NCBI GenBank assembly: GCA_027451445.1
Contig: DAIDJG010000379.1
Coordinates: 1-60,656 of the forward strand
From: Singulisphaera sp.
GTDB taxonomy: Bacteria; Planctomycetota; Planctomycetia; Isosphaerales; Isosphaeraceae
Length of the DNA stretch: 60,656 nt
Direction: 5' to 3'
Each line of letters begins with the position of its first letter. Within the stretch, counting starts at the first letter, position 1. The notes under the pieces were generated by a model, which saw only the letters and a list, made by a program, of their open reading frames with translations, searched no databases and was not told the origin of the DNA. This document shows, piece after piece, positions 1 to 8,548 of this stretch. The position numbers were made by a program, and so were the translations under genes.

Positions 1-273
1 CCCTTGGCGGCGAAATTCAGGATGAGTGGCGAAGTTGAGAACGTGAAGTTTATTCTTGTGCAATTCGTAGATCATGAAGCCGACGACCCGTTCCCCGTAC
101 TCGGCGACCATGCCGATACAGTTGCGCTGGCGGAGTACACGGAGGAACTCTTCCTCGCACCACGGGAACTCAAAACTGGCGTGCTCGATGGCCAAGACTT
201 CCGGCATGTCACGGCGAATCATCCAGCGAATATGGACGCGGACCTGAGCCTTGGTGGTCGGGACCGTGCTCAT
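1..273 (-). CDS. rimI: RimI-like ribosomal protein alanine N-acetyltransferase (5' part, runs off the window)
   Basis: The reverse strand reads open from an ATG at 273 to the window edge (91 codons, no stop). The protein starts MSTVPTTKAQVRVHIRWMI and continues through DMPEVLAIEHASFEFPWCEE, MVAEYGERVVGFMIYEL and LHVLNFATHPEFRRQG. This is the GNAT fold of RimI: the first helix with the FPW motif, the central strands, and the start of the acetyl-CoA loop (R-R-Q-G, usually R/Q-x-x-G-x-A) right at the edge. RimI acetylates the N-terminal alanine of ribosomal protein S18. A Shine-Dalgarno GGAG lies about 10 bases before the ATG (AAGGAGTGGCTCG). The C-terminal part, and so the exact subfamily, cannot be seen; another GNAT acetyltransferase remains possible. 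Confidence 0.8.
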   Translation of the reverse strand, partial: MSTVPTTKAQVRVHIRWMIRRDMPEVLAIEHASFEFPWCEEEFLRVLRQRNCIGMVAEYGERVVGFMIYELHKNKLHVLNFATHPEFRRQG

Positions 274-782
274 CGAGCCACTCCTTCCATGGAACGGTTG
301 AGACGAACAGAGACCATCCCCCGCGGCGAGGGCGGCCGGCGAAATCAGTTCAGCCCCGCAACATCCGACTTGAGCGGAAAAGATGGGAAGGATGCGTCCG
401 CCATGATCCTTCGTGTCCGATCGATCGGGCACGATCCTGTGCCCCGGACGCGAGTCGGATTCTAGCGAAGCCCCCCACTCCTGCCAAGGTCGCTTCCCAG
501 CGCCCCAGGTACCCCGTCCGGCTTACGTCGATCCTCGACGAATTCCTCGGGAAGTACACTGCCATTCGACCCCTCTCCGCTGGCATCCTCAATATCGCCA
601 CCTACAGGTATCGGATGCAACGGGTGGGATCGTGAGGATTGTAGGGGCTGGCCTTCACAAATGCCTCATTGGACGCAGGCTGATGGGACGGTCGCGCGGG
701 GCGGGCTCTCGCGGTCGTCTCGCGACAGGCGGATGGTTCCGTGGCCCCGGTCGAGCCACGGAACCGGAGGGATAAGCTGGCA
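274..782. other. Intergenic region without a recognised gene
   Basis: About 500 bases lie between the rimI start and the DUF1571 stop. Open frames here have poor composition (Arg/Ser/Pro-rich, no ribosome-binding sites) and look like GC-rich chance frames. The only clear structure is the hairpin at 735-765. The promoter of the rimI-like gene must lie in its left part, but no convincing -35/-10 pair was found. Confidence 0.5.
735..765 (-). terminator. Hairpin downstream of the DUF1571 gene
   Basis: GGTTCCGTGGC (735-745) pairs perfectly with GCCACGGAACC (755-765) around a 9-base loop. It sits 18 bases past the stop of the minus-strand DUF1571 gene, the position of a terminator, but no T-run follows on the minus strand. 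It could therefore be a transcript-end stabilising stem instead. Confidence 0.5.
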
Positions 783-1925
783 TCAAAAGCGGCCAAATGC
801 ATACTGCGGGTTCGAAGCATCGAAGTCACGCTCGTGCAGTCCGATATTCGTCCGCAAATTCAGGTAGGTGTACTCTTCGACGAGTTCGGGAGCGGCCCCA
901 TGATGCTTCGGCCAATCGTACGATTCGAACCGGATCGGAAGCCCATGTTCCGTGTCGATATACACCTTTACGGCATAATAACGGAAGCTCGCGTGCTTGC
1001 GCGGATGAATCGATTCGATCATCGTGCAGGCGTGCGGGCCGACTCGAAGATTTGGGTGAAAGTTGATGACCGACTCGGCGGGCGACAGTTCCATGGCCCA
1101 GGCCTTGGCGATGGTGTCGATGAGACCGCCGATTCCTGCCTCAGTGATTGGGTGCAAATTGTCTTCCATCGCCATCGATCCGCGCGGGTCGAGCCGCATG
1201 GTGCCGGCGAGGAGTTTGCCGAACCCAACGTCGTGCGCGAGCACTTTGCCGCCGTGACGCCCCTCAACGTAGATGGCCTCACGCCCCTTGTTGGGGGTCA
1301 CGAACTTGAAGTAGAAACTCGCGGGCCGTGTGCGTGACTTCATCTCCATCGTGTGCTGCGCGGAGAGCTTGCCGCCAATACGCTCGCGTTTGTGGAACGT
1401 GCACGAATAATCGTGGATGTTCTGATAGCGCTCCTGGCACTCGAGAATCGTCTTTTTGGCCAGCGCGATCGAATCTGCAACGTCGGGCGCCTTGGGCGTG
1501 CTGGGCTGTGGCGCGGCGATCGAGGCCGACGGGGCCGGTCGACTCGGCGACTCGGGCGGGGTGAGCGAGTGCGGAGGCGTGTTCGCGACGCTCGCAATCC
1601 GGGGTGGTTCTTCCGGAAGCTTACGCTCTGCGACTGGTGCGACCGGGGCTGCGGACGGCTTGATACCCAATCCCACGGGCTCGGCGAGGGCGGATGGCGC
1701 CGCCTCGCCGAATGCCAGGAGAATGGGGCGAGGACCCTCGTAGGTCTTAGGAGGGATCGCTGTCGAATAGTATTGCGTATCCGCGGGGTCTCCCGCCCCC
1801 CTGACGACTCGTTCGCCCGCTGCGCTGAGGAGAAGTCCCAACGTGGCCAGCAGGGCAAATACACGAACTCGTCCGGCTCGATCCCTCGTGAGCGCTGATC
1901 CTCGGCGGGGTCGAATCGTGGACAT
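783..1925 (-). CDS. DUF1571 domain-containing secreted protein
   Basis: 380 residues. The ATG at 1925 follows AAGGATATTCC, a good ribosome-binding site. Residues about 22-43 form a hydrophobic signal segment (VFALLATLGLLLSAAG). A Pro/Ala-rich linker follows (about 70-150), then the DUF1571 domain (about 155-375). Visible landmarks are ILECQERYQNIHDYSCTFHKRE, MKSRTRPASFYFKF, YIDTEHGLPIRFESYDWP and VEEYTYLNLRTNIGLHERDFD. DUF1571 proteins are common in planctomycetes and resemble lipoprotein-carrier (LolA-like) folds, but their function is not established. It is transcribed alone and diverges from the MBL-hydrolase gene. Confidence 0.85.
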   Translation of the reverse strand: MSTIRPRRGSALTRDRAGRVRVFALLATLGLLLSAAGERVVRGAGDPADTQYYSTAIPPKTYEGPRPILLAFGEAAPSALAEPVGLGIKPSAAPVAPVAERKLPEEPPRIASVANTPPHSLTPPESPSRPAPSASIAAPQPSTPKAPDVADSIALAKKTILECQERYQNIHDYSCTFHKRERIGGKLSAQHTMEMKSRTRPASFYFKFVTPNKGREAIYVEGRHGGKVLAHDVGFGKLLAGTMRLDPRGSMAMEDNLHPITEAGIGGLIDTIAKAWAMELSPAESVINFHPNLRVGPHACTMIESIHPRKHASFRYYAVKVYIDTEHGLPIRFESYDWPKHHGAAPELVEEYTYLNLRTNIGLHERDFDASNPQYAFGRF

Positions 1926-2248
1926 GGAATATCCTTCATCACTGGCGGCACGCCAGAGTACTGCGTTCTGAAATCAGGCAAGGTGCGAAATTGGGAAGCG
2001 AGAGCGAAGGGATGAACCTGAATCAGGGCTTCGATGAGGTGCCGGAGACCACGGGTTTCAGGTAGTTTTCCCCCTATCGATAGCTTAACATGCAAGAATC
2101 GAGCCAGACGGATTTTGCGCGGTTTCTGCGGCAGCCGTCGAAGTTGACGAGGTTTTTTTGCAATATTTTCCACGATTGGGATCCTCGTCGCGCGACCGGA
2201 TTGTCGTTTCTTCAAGGGGGTAGGTCGGAATTACAACGGAGTCCGCTG
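1926..2248. other. Divergent intergenic region (DUF1571 / MBL hydrolase)
   Basis: About 320 bases between two divergently transcribed genes, so both promoters are expected here. The middle (about 2070-2165) is more AT-rich than its surroundings and contains a T-run (GAGGTTTTTTTGCAATATT near 2150). The upstream in-frame extension of the MBL gene to 2090 runs through this tract and lacks family similarity, so I treat it as non-coding. No promoter boxes can be assigned with confidence. Confidence 0.4.
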
Positions 2249-2959
2249 ATGAATTCGGATCGCGATCAGACGTCCGCGCCGTCGCCCCCCTACTCCATCG
2301 CGGCAATCGAATCGCCAGAGTTTGCACAGATTGCGTATGTCGTCTGGCGGCAGGGCCGTGATGATGCGGTGGTTGTGGACCCAGGGTTTGACACCGAAAC
2401 GATCGTTGATTTGCTCAAACGTAAAAATCGGCGTATCGCGGCGATCCTTAACACACACGGACATGCGGATCACATTGTGGGGAACCGAGCCCTCAAGGAA
2501 GCGGCGCCCGACGTGCCGCTCATTATCGGGCGAAACGAAGCATTCTTGTTGACGGATGCCTTCGCCAACCTGAGCGCGGTGTTCGGCATGCCGCTGACCA
2601 GCCCGCCCGCTGACCGCCTGGTTGATGACGGCGAGCGGCTCGAAGCCGCTGGGTTTTTGTTCCTCGTTCGAGAAATTCCCGGTCATAGCCCCGGCTCGGT
2701 CGTATTCATCGCCGATGAATTTGAGCCGCCATTTGTGCTCGGCGGCGACGTGCTCTTCGCAGGTGGAGTGGGACGGACCGACAAGCCGGGCGACAACCCG
2801 AGGGCGCTTCTCGAGGGGATCCGTTCCAAGTTGTTCACTCTCCCGAACGACACGCTCATCCTCCCAGGCCACGGCCCACCCACAACCGTTGGGGAGGAAC
2901 GCAGAACGAACCCCTTTGTTGGTGAAAGTGCTGGCCTTTATCGACCAGGATCTTGGTGA
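2249..2959 (+). CDS. MBL-fold metallo-hydrolase (glyoxalase II-like)
   Basis: 236 residues from the ATG at 2249, chosen because GGAG (2238-2241) sits 7 bases upstream and the family similarity begins here. Metal-binding motifs are complete: H70-x-H72-x-D74-H75 (NTHGHADH), H146 (GHSPGS), D167 (GGDVLF) and H208 (LPGHGP). This is the binuclear zinc site of the glyoxalase II/YcbL group, which hydrolyses thioesters such as S-lactoylglutathione or related substrates; the actual substrate is unknown. The protein has no signal peptide, so it is probably cytoplasmic. It ends 10 bases before the metallophosphoesterase gene, so the two are probably co-transcribed. Confidence 0.88.
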   Translation: MNSDRDQTSAPSPPYSIAAIESPEFAQIAYVVWRQGRDDAVVVDPGFDTETIVDLLKRKNRRIAAILNTHGHADHIVGNRALKEAAPDVPLIIGRNEAFLLTDAFANLSAVFGMPLTSPPADRLVDDGERLEAAGFLFLVREIPGHSPGSVVFIADEFEPPFVLGGDVLFAGGVGRTDKPGDNPRALLEGIRSKLFTLPNDTLILPGHGPPTTVGEERRTNPFVGESAGLYRPGSW

Positions 2960-2969
2960 CGACAGGAAC

Positions 2970-3677
2970 ATGAGTGTCTGGGCGATCGCGGATTTGCATC
3001 TTTCGTTCGCGCGGCCCGAGCGACGGGAGCGGTACGCAGCGCGTTGGCGCGATCACGCCTCGAAAATCGAGCGCGAGTGGCGGTCCATTGTCCAGCCTGA
3101 CGATCTCGTTTTGATCCCCGGCGATATCTCGATGGCACGCAACCACCGCGATTTGCAGGCGGACCTGGCCTGGATCGATCGTCTTCCCGGAACGAAAGTC
3201 CTCGCCCCCGGGAATCACGACGTGTGGTGGAATGGTGTCGAGAATATTCGGCCGATGCTCCGGCCGAGCGAGCTGGCCGTGTGCGGCGACGCAGTCGCGA
3301 CGCACGGTCTCGTGATCTGCGGTAGTCTCGGCGCACCGGCGCTCGCGGATGATCCGACGACGGAACAGAGTGAGGCCCAATCACGTGCCGTCGCCGAACT
3401 CGAGCAAGCTCTCGCGGCGGCGCAGTCGCTTCGCGTGCGTGATGAGCCGCTGTACGTCCTGTGGCATTTCCCCCCTTTTGACCAGCACGGACGTCCTGGT
3501 CCCGGGGTCGAGTTCATCGTGAAGGCACGCACGACGGTCTGTCTCTATGGCCACCTGCATGCTCAGGGGCAGTGGTCTCGAACCGTTCAAGGGAACGTTG
3601 GCGGAGTACGCTATTACTGCGTCGCCGCAGACGCGGTCGGTTTTCGTCCCCTGCGTGTTGAGCCGAGGACTCGTTGA
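2970..3677 (+). CDS. Calcineurin-like metallophosphoesterase
   Basis: 235 residues; ATG at 2970 with GACAGG just upstream. All five calcineurin-type metal motifs are present: D8-x-H10 (ADLHLS), G51-D52 (IPGDIS), G81-N82-H83-D84 (APGNHDVWW), H166 (LWHFPP) and G194-H195-x-H197 (YGHLHAQG). It therefore has a binuclear metal phosphoesterase active site, but the substrate cannot be read from the sequence. It lies directly behind the MBL-fold hydrolase with a 10-base gap, which suggests a two-gene operon. Confidence 0.88.
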   Translation: MSVWAIADLHLSFARPERRERYAARWRDHASKIEREWRSIVQPDDLVLIPGDISMARNHRDLQADLAWIDRLPGTKVLAPGNHDVWWNGVENIRPMLRPSELAVCGDAVATHGLVICGSLGAPALADDPTTEQSEAQSRAVAELEQALAAAQSLRVRDEPLYVLWHFPPFDQHGRPGPGVEFIVKARTTVCLYGHLHAQGQWSRTVQGNVGGVRYYCVAADAVGFRPLRVEPRTR

Positions 3678-4043
3678 ACGGCTTCAACGAGCGCACAAGC
3701 ATCGCTGCGCACTCCCCATCCCACTTCGACTCGGAACCCGGGCTTCCGTTCGCCCCCGCCGGACACTTTTGCTGTCCCAAGTGGAAACCGCACCTCCCAT
3801 TTCATAGTTTTGGAGTGAGGAACGGGCGGGAATGTTGCCAGGAATGGTGCGAATCGATCCCGAGACGGGCAGCGATGTGATCAGCGTAAATGCTTGCGCC
3901 GTATGCTCGATCGACCCGAATTGAGGACCATCTGTCGCCTTCGGTACGCAGAATGCGAATAGTAGGGAGAGACGTCCTTCAGTCGGCGATGGCCGCCACG
4001 AGGAGTCGACAACCGGAGTTTCACTCTAATTCAGGAGAGTTCG
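3678..4043. other. Intergenic region upstream of csrA
   Basis: 366 bases with no credible gene. It should carry the csrA promoter and leader, but no strong -35/-10 match or long hairpin was found. The last 15 bases (TTCAGGAGAGTTCG) hold the csrA ribosome-binding site. Confidence 0.4.
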
Positions 4044-4238
4044 ATGCTGGTCTTGAGCAGGAAGCTGGGAGAGAAAATCGTCATCGGCGACAAGATTGTG
4101 GTGACCGTGGTCAAGATCGACCGAAACCAGATTCGAATCGGCATCGAAGCCCCACAGGATGTGTCGGTCTATCGGGAAGAGATTGCACCGCGCGTCCCGA
4201 CGAACTCGGTCGACGACCGCGCTCTTCCGGTCCATTGA
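4044..4238 (+). CDS. csrA: Carbon storage regulator CsrA (first copy)
   Basis: 64 residues, typical CsrA length. It starts MLVLSRKLGEKIVIGDKI and keeps the RNA-binding residues L4, R6 (SRK) and the C-terminal strand IEAPQDVSVYREEI with the R44-type arginine. CsrA is a dimeric RNA-binding protein that binds GGA motifs, often at ribosome-binding sites, to change translation. The ATG follows AGGAGAG at good spacing; this site contains a GGA and could itself be a CsrA target. Its last 70 bases overlap, tail to tail, the 3' end of the minus-strand isomerase gene. A second csrA occurs at 19722-19988 next to fliW; this copy has no fliW beside it. Confidence 0.93.
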   Translation: MLVLSRKLGEKIVIGDKIVVTVVKIDRNQIRIGIEAPQDVSVYREEIAPRVPTNSVDDRALPVH

Positions 4239-5152
4239 GTTGACTCGCGCGGCGTCGCTGGCTGACGGATGTTGGGCCACACGGATTGCAGCGCTGCTGC
4301 GACGCGCCTTATGGATGTCGCCGGATCCATTCCGGAAAGCGACGAACAACCTGCGAAGGGCTCGGCGATTACGGGTCCCTCATAGCCTCGACCCGCTAGC
4401 TCCCGAAGTAAGCCCTGCGCATCGATCGCGCCGTGGTCACCGGGCAATCCCCGTTCACGGTCTTTCATCGATCGACGATTGCAAATCGATCCCGCTGGCA
4501 GATCCGCCAGATGGACGGCGATGATCGAATCGACTCCCCACCATAATCCCGCCTCCCACTCCTCCCCTGCGGCAAAGAGATGGAAAGGATCAAGTAGGAT
4601 TCCGACATCGGGGCACTGACCCCGCAATGCTTCGAGTAGACCGTCAACATCTGCAAGCCGGCAGATAAACGGGACGCTGCGCCCCGTCCGCGAGGACTCG
4701 ACTCCAATCACCTCGAGTCCCAGCCGGATGCCGTGCCGTTGCAGCACACGTCCGATCGCGCTCAGTCGCGTGACATGCAGGTCGAAAGTTTCGGTCCATT
4801 CCGTGCGGAAGTCGGCCCGGCGATCTGAAGTCGCCACGACCTCGGGCATGATCCAGGTACCCGTCCGCGTAAGGCCCAGGCTCGCCGCTGCATCCGCGAG
4901 TTCGTCAAGTTGCGCGAGATCATGCGCAAATCGACTCTCATCTCCCCGCCAATCAACCGGCAGCGGCCAGACAGCGCCGTGAATGCCCACATCCTCCATC
5001 CGAGCTCGAAGTCCCGGCAGGTCCGCGCCCTCGAGGACGAGATCGCGTACCAGCAACTCAACCGCCGCGAAACCGTTCGACGCGGCGAGCGCGATCGTTT
5101 GTTCGGCCGATAACGTCAGACCCAGGGCTCTCGGGCTGAGACACGAATACAC
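4169..5152 (-). CDS. Sugar phosphate isomerase/epimerase-like TIM-barrel protein
   Basis: 327 residues from a GTG at 5152, preferred because GAGG lies 5 bases upstream and the first barrel strand (VYSCLSPRALGL) begins there; an upstream TTG at 5197 has no ribosome-binding site. Features of the xylose isomerase-like TIM barrel (AP endonuclease 2 fold) are GFAAVELLVRD, IRLGLEVIG with its metal-ligand glutamate, DVGILLDPFHLFAAG, IIAVHLADLPAG, GDHGAIDAQGLLRELAGRGYEGPVIAEPF. These cover the expected Glu, Asp-x-x-His, His and Glu metal ligands. Substrate unknown. The C-terminal 40 or so residues are low-complexity and overlap csrA on the other strand, so the last part may be poorly conserved. Confidence 0.85.
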   Translation of the reverse strand: MYSCLSPRALGLTLSAEQTIALAASNGFAAVELLVRDLVLEGADLPGLRARMEDVGIHGAVWPLPVDWRGDESRFAHDLAQLDELADAAASLGLTRTGTWIMPEVVATSDRRADFRTEWTETFDLHVTRLSAIGRVLQRHGIRLGLEVIGVESSRTGRSVPFICRLADVDGLLEALRGQCPDVGILLDPFHLFAAGEEWEAGLWWGVDSIIAVHLADLPAGSICNRRSMKDRERGLPGDHGAIDAQGLLRELAGRGYEGPVIAEPFAGCSSLSGMDPATSIRRVAAALQSVWPNIRQPATPRESTQWTGRARSSTEFVGTRGAISSR

Positions 5153-5410
5153 GCGGACCTCATCGGCTACGATGGCCAAAACATGAAAATCTATCAAACG
5201 TTTTAGGGGTGGCCCACCGACGAGCCAATGACGAGCACGTTACCAAGGTGGTTTGAAGTTGCCAAGTGCACAAACCGGAATCGTCCACCACCCGCCCCTT
5301 GGCGCGAACCTATTGAGCGCTCAGAATCAAGCACCCACGAATTCTCGAAGATTCGAGCGGTCGCACTCCGCGCACCGGGCGGAGGAGGGCGCGGGGCGAG
5401 GTGTCGGGCT

Positions 5411-8164
5411 ATGCTGTCGACCTGGATCGAAACTGCGGCGAAAGGCAGGCACGGAGGACCCGTGCGGGCCGGAATGTGGTCGTCCGTGGTGATCGGCACC
5501 CATCCCATCGAGGCGAATCAAACCGTTTGGTTAGAGATTTCAGCCGACGATGTCGCGATTGGTCCACTGCCGGGCTACTGGCTCGAGAACAAGGGGGTCA
5601 ACAGTCTCTGGCACGTCCCGATCCCACATCAGGCTGTGGGAGCGCGCCTGCATTACCGCGCGGTGGCTCGGCACGAAGGCGGCGAGCCGGTCTACAGCCC
5701 GTATCAGGACACGATTGTCCGACCGAATCTTCCTGATCGGACGGAATCTGCCGAGATCGTCTCGTTCAGTCCGGAAGGGCTCGTCGGCAACCGCATGATG
5801 ACCGTACGCGTCGATGCCCGAGGCTCGACCTACGACGTGTACTTCCCCACGGTCGGCCTCCATTCCGACGTTCGGCCGGCCGAAGGGGAACTGCCCCAGA
5901 GCCGGTCCCACTTTCGCGCGATCGCCGGGGGGCTCGCGTTAGGACGGCGGCTCGACTGGTTTACCGAACGGTTATCGTGGGAGCCCTTTCAACACTATCT
6001 CGGGGCCACCAACCTTCTCGTCACCGAACTGAACTGGCGCGGCGGTCCCATTCGGGTCATGGTCACCGACCTTGTGGCAATGGGGCCCAGCCTTCCGCGG
6101 ACGACCGGCGGGACCGAGTCGCCGGGGCAGTACATCAAGCGCTTTCGGATCAAGAACGACGGTACCGAAACCTACCATGCGCTGTTCGGCGTCTACATCC
6201 AGGCCGAGGTCAACGGAGGCATCGGCGAGCCTGGATTGAGCTGGCACGACGGCGACCGCACGATCCTCGCCACGAATCGAGGACACGGACACGCCAATCG
6301 CAAGCTCGCACGGGACGCCACGGTCGAATTCGCGCTGGCGCTCGATGGCCGGGGCGAGGTGCATTGCGAGCCAACCGGTCCGAACGAAGCGATCCTGTTG
6401 CGGTGGCTCGATTTGCCGGCCGGAGATTCCGTGAGCGTCGATCTCCTCATCAGCGGCGCATTTACGGGCTGGCGCGGCGATCCGGGTACGTTCGAGCACT
6501 GGCTGCGACCCGCGCTGGCGTGGTTTCGCAGCACGGACCTCGACGAGGTTGAACAGGCCACCGCGCAGGAGTGGGACGCCTTTGTCGAGCCGTTACCCAA
6601 CCTTCATTTTCCCAAGCCGACGTACGTGGTGAGCATGCGGCGATCGGCCCTGGCCGCCGCGATGCATGCCGACGCGCAGTGGGGCGCGATTGCGTCGGGC
6701 TTCGACCGCGGCTTGAGCGCGTACTGCTGGCCTCGCGACGCGATCTGGGCAGCGGGTGCGTTCGAGCGGCTCGGACATCCCGAAGTCGCGCGCAGCGCAT
6801 TGCAGTGGCTGAGTCGAGCGCGCATTCAAGGACGTCCTTACCTCTACTGGTTTCAGAAATACACGATTGACGGTGAGCCCGAATGGGAGACCCCGGCCCT
6901 GGACCCATCCGCGATGACGCCTTGGGCCCTGGAGCGACATTATCGCCGGACGGGCGATCTGGACCTGGTGTCCGCAAACTGGGCGACGATCGAGCAGGCC
7001 GCCGCAGTCTCGGCGGGCGAGTCCGGGCATCCTGGCCTGCGCTGGATCGAGGAGCTGAGCCTGGTCTCGTCCGCCGGCATTTGGGACAACCAGTACGGTG
7101 CCTTCTTTTATTCGAACGCCAGTGCCGTCGCCGGGTTACGCTCGGCCGCGCGGCTCGCGCATCTAGTCGGTAGAGACGAGGCGGCCGTCCGTTGGGCGGC
7201 ACTGGCCGAGCGAATTTGGCAGAGTGGCATCCTCGGGGATGCGCGAGGCGGCTCGGACGGATCGCAGTTGGGCCTCGTCGATCCGGACAGCAGCCGTTTC
7301 CTCGACGCCCGACGTCTTTCCACATTACGCGGCGTCTGGACTGACCACGCACAACTTCTGATCGATCGCTCTGCCGCGCTGGACATCAGCTTGCTGGGCG
7401 CGGCGGTTCCGTTTGGGCTTCTTTCGGCTGCCGATCCTCGACTCGTGCGCTCAGCGGAAGCGATTCTGCGGAACAATCCCATTGGCGGCGACCCCAACCT
7501 GCTTTCTCGCTGGTCCACGGATTCCGGCTCACGATCCGCCCGGTATTGCTCTCCCGGCGACTCGCACAGTCAGGATGTCTCCAGTCTCGCCAGCCTGTGG
7601 ATGGCACGCTACTTGATCCAGCTCGGCCAGGAAACGGGCCAAGTGCGGCACTGGAACCGAGCGCTCGCGATCCTCGACAGCATCCTTGCACGGCTGTTTC
7701 CGCTCGGGCTGGGGCTCCGTCCCGTCTTACGAGGGAGCGAACCCGCCCGCACCGCCAGTGGCGCGACGTCGGGAGTGTGGGAGTTGCACACCATGTTGGT
7801 CGAGACGTTGCTCGACTTTACGGGGGTCGAATACGACGTTCCCGACCGGCGTCTCACGCTGAACCCGGTGCTCCCAAGTGCTTGGCCCCACGTGGGCCTC
7901 ACGCAAACGTTCGAGTGCGGCGAGATCTCGTTCCGACTGGAACGCCCGATCGGAGGTAGCGTTTATCATCTCAGTCTCAAAGCGTCTCTGATCCGCCCGA
8001 TCACCCTCGATGTCGCGATCACCTGTCCCGGCTTGGTCGCTCTTGGCGATTGGCAGTCTGCACCCGACACGCCTCCACCACAACACGATCGTCGCGCGAG
8101 CCGGCTGAATTGGTCCGTCGCGCTGCCAGCGGACGACTCAACGTGGAATTGGACCTGGGGATAG
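5411..8164 (+). CDS. Glycoside hydrolase family 15-like protein (glucoamylase-type)
   Basis: 917 residues from the ATG at 5411, which has GAGG 9 bases upstream; the longer frame from 5228 has no family-like N-terminus. The N-terminal half (about 1-370) is a beta-sandwich-like domain (WLENKGVNSLWHVPIPH, VYFPTVGLHSDVRP). The C-terminal half (about 400-850) is an alpha/alpha barrel with GLSAYCWPRDAIWAAGAFERLG, the conserved GH15 motif, then IWDNQYGAFFYSNASAVAGL and SGVWELHTMLVETLLDFTG. GH15 enzymes remove glucose from the ends of alpha-glucans. At the place where many bacterial members have a catalytic W-E, this protein reads W-D, so activity is uncertain. No signal peptide is visible. It is followed at some distance by a beta-propeller gene and is probably transcribed alone. 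Confidence 0.75.
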   Translation: MLSTWIETAAKGRHGGPVRAGMWSSVVIGTHPIEANQTVWLEISADDVAIGPLPGYWLENKGVNSLWHVPIPHQAVGARLHYRAVARHEGGEPVYSPYQDTIVRPNLPDRTESAEIVSFSPEGLVGNRMMTVRVDARGSTYDVYFPTVGLHSDVRPAEGELPQSRSHFRAIAGGLALGRRLDWFTERLSWEPFQHYLGATNLLVTELNWRGGPIRVMVTDLVAMGPSLPRTTGGTESPGQYIKRFRIKNDGTETYHALFGVYIQAEVNGGIGEPGLSWHDGDRTILATNRGHGHANRKLARDATVEFALALDGRGEVHCEPTGPNEAILLRWLDLPAGDSVSVDLLISGAFTGWRGDPGTFEHWLRPALAWFRSTDLDEVEQATAQEWDAFVEPLPNLHFPKPTYVVSMRRSALAAAMHADAQWGAIASGFDRGLSAYCWPRDAIWAAGAFERLGHPEVARSALQWLSRARIQGRPYLYWFQKYTIDGEPEWETPALDPSAMTPWALERHYRRTGDLDLVSANWATIEQAAAVSAGESGHPGLRWIEELSLVSSAGIWDNQYGAFFYSNASAVAGLRSAARLAHLVGRDEAAVRWAALAERIWQSGILGDARGGSDGSQLGLVDPDSSRFLDARRLSTLRGVWTDHAQLLIDRSAALDISLLGAAVPFGLLSAADPRLVRSAEAILRNNPIGGDPNLLSRWSTDSGSRSARYCSPGDSHSQDVSSLASLWMARYLIQLGQETGQVRHWNRALAILDSILARLFPLGLGLRPVLRGSEPARTASGATSGVWELHTMLVETLLDFTGVEYDVPDRRLTLNPVLPSAWPHVGLTQTFECGEISFRLERPIGGSVYHLSLKASLIRPITLDVAITCPGLVALGDWQSAPDTPPPQHDRRASRLNWSVALPADDSTWNWTWG

Positions 8165-8548
8165 CGCTCTTGGCGCCATCGTTCTCGGCGACTGCCGACC
8201 GTGTGAACGCAACGTTGGCGCCAGGCCGGATCATGCGAGCCTGGACGCGCGGCATCCCCCGCGCAGAGCCACATCACCGTACAATGCCACGAGTTGACAT
8301 CGCTCAGTGCATGACGAATGATGAATTGCTAGCCCTTGAGCGTCAAGGCACGCCGTGTCAGCGCATATCTCGGCCAGCGACGGAAATCTCGTCCGGTTTT
8401 GCTCAAGATCGGGAAGATTTCCAACATTTCCCCGTCCGCCCAGCTTGACGAGACAGATTGCGTCGGCTAGGGATGGAAGGTGAGCTTAGTCATCGTGTAT
8501 CACACCGCGCCAGGAGGGCGCCTCCTGGGATTGAGAAAGGAACGGGCC
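8165..8548. other. Intergenic region upstream of the beta-propeller gene
   Basis: About 380 bases with no credible gene. It contains one candidate promoter (8294-8322). The tail end carries the ribosome-binding site AAAGGA ahead of the ATG at 8549; an in-frame extension back to 8480 would precede the signal peptide and is unlikely. Confidence 0.4.
8294..8322 (+). promoter_or_regulatory. Candidate sigma-70 type promoter
   Basis: TTGACA (8294-8299) matches the -35 consensus exactly; after a 17-base spacer, AATGAT (8317-8322) matches 4 of 6 positions of the -10 box. It points towards the beta-propeller gene about 225 bases downstream. A chance match is possible. Confidence 0.3.

Noticed and set aside
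8050-8448. 132-codon plus-strand frame across the GH15 end
   Set aside because: Overlaps the true gene end in another frame, no ribosome-binding site.
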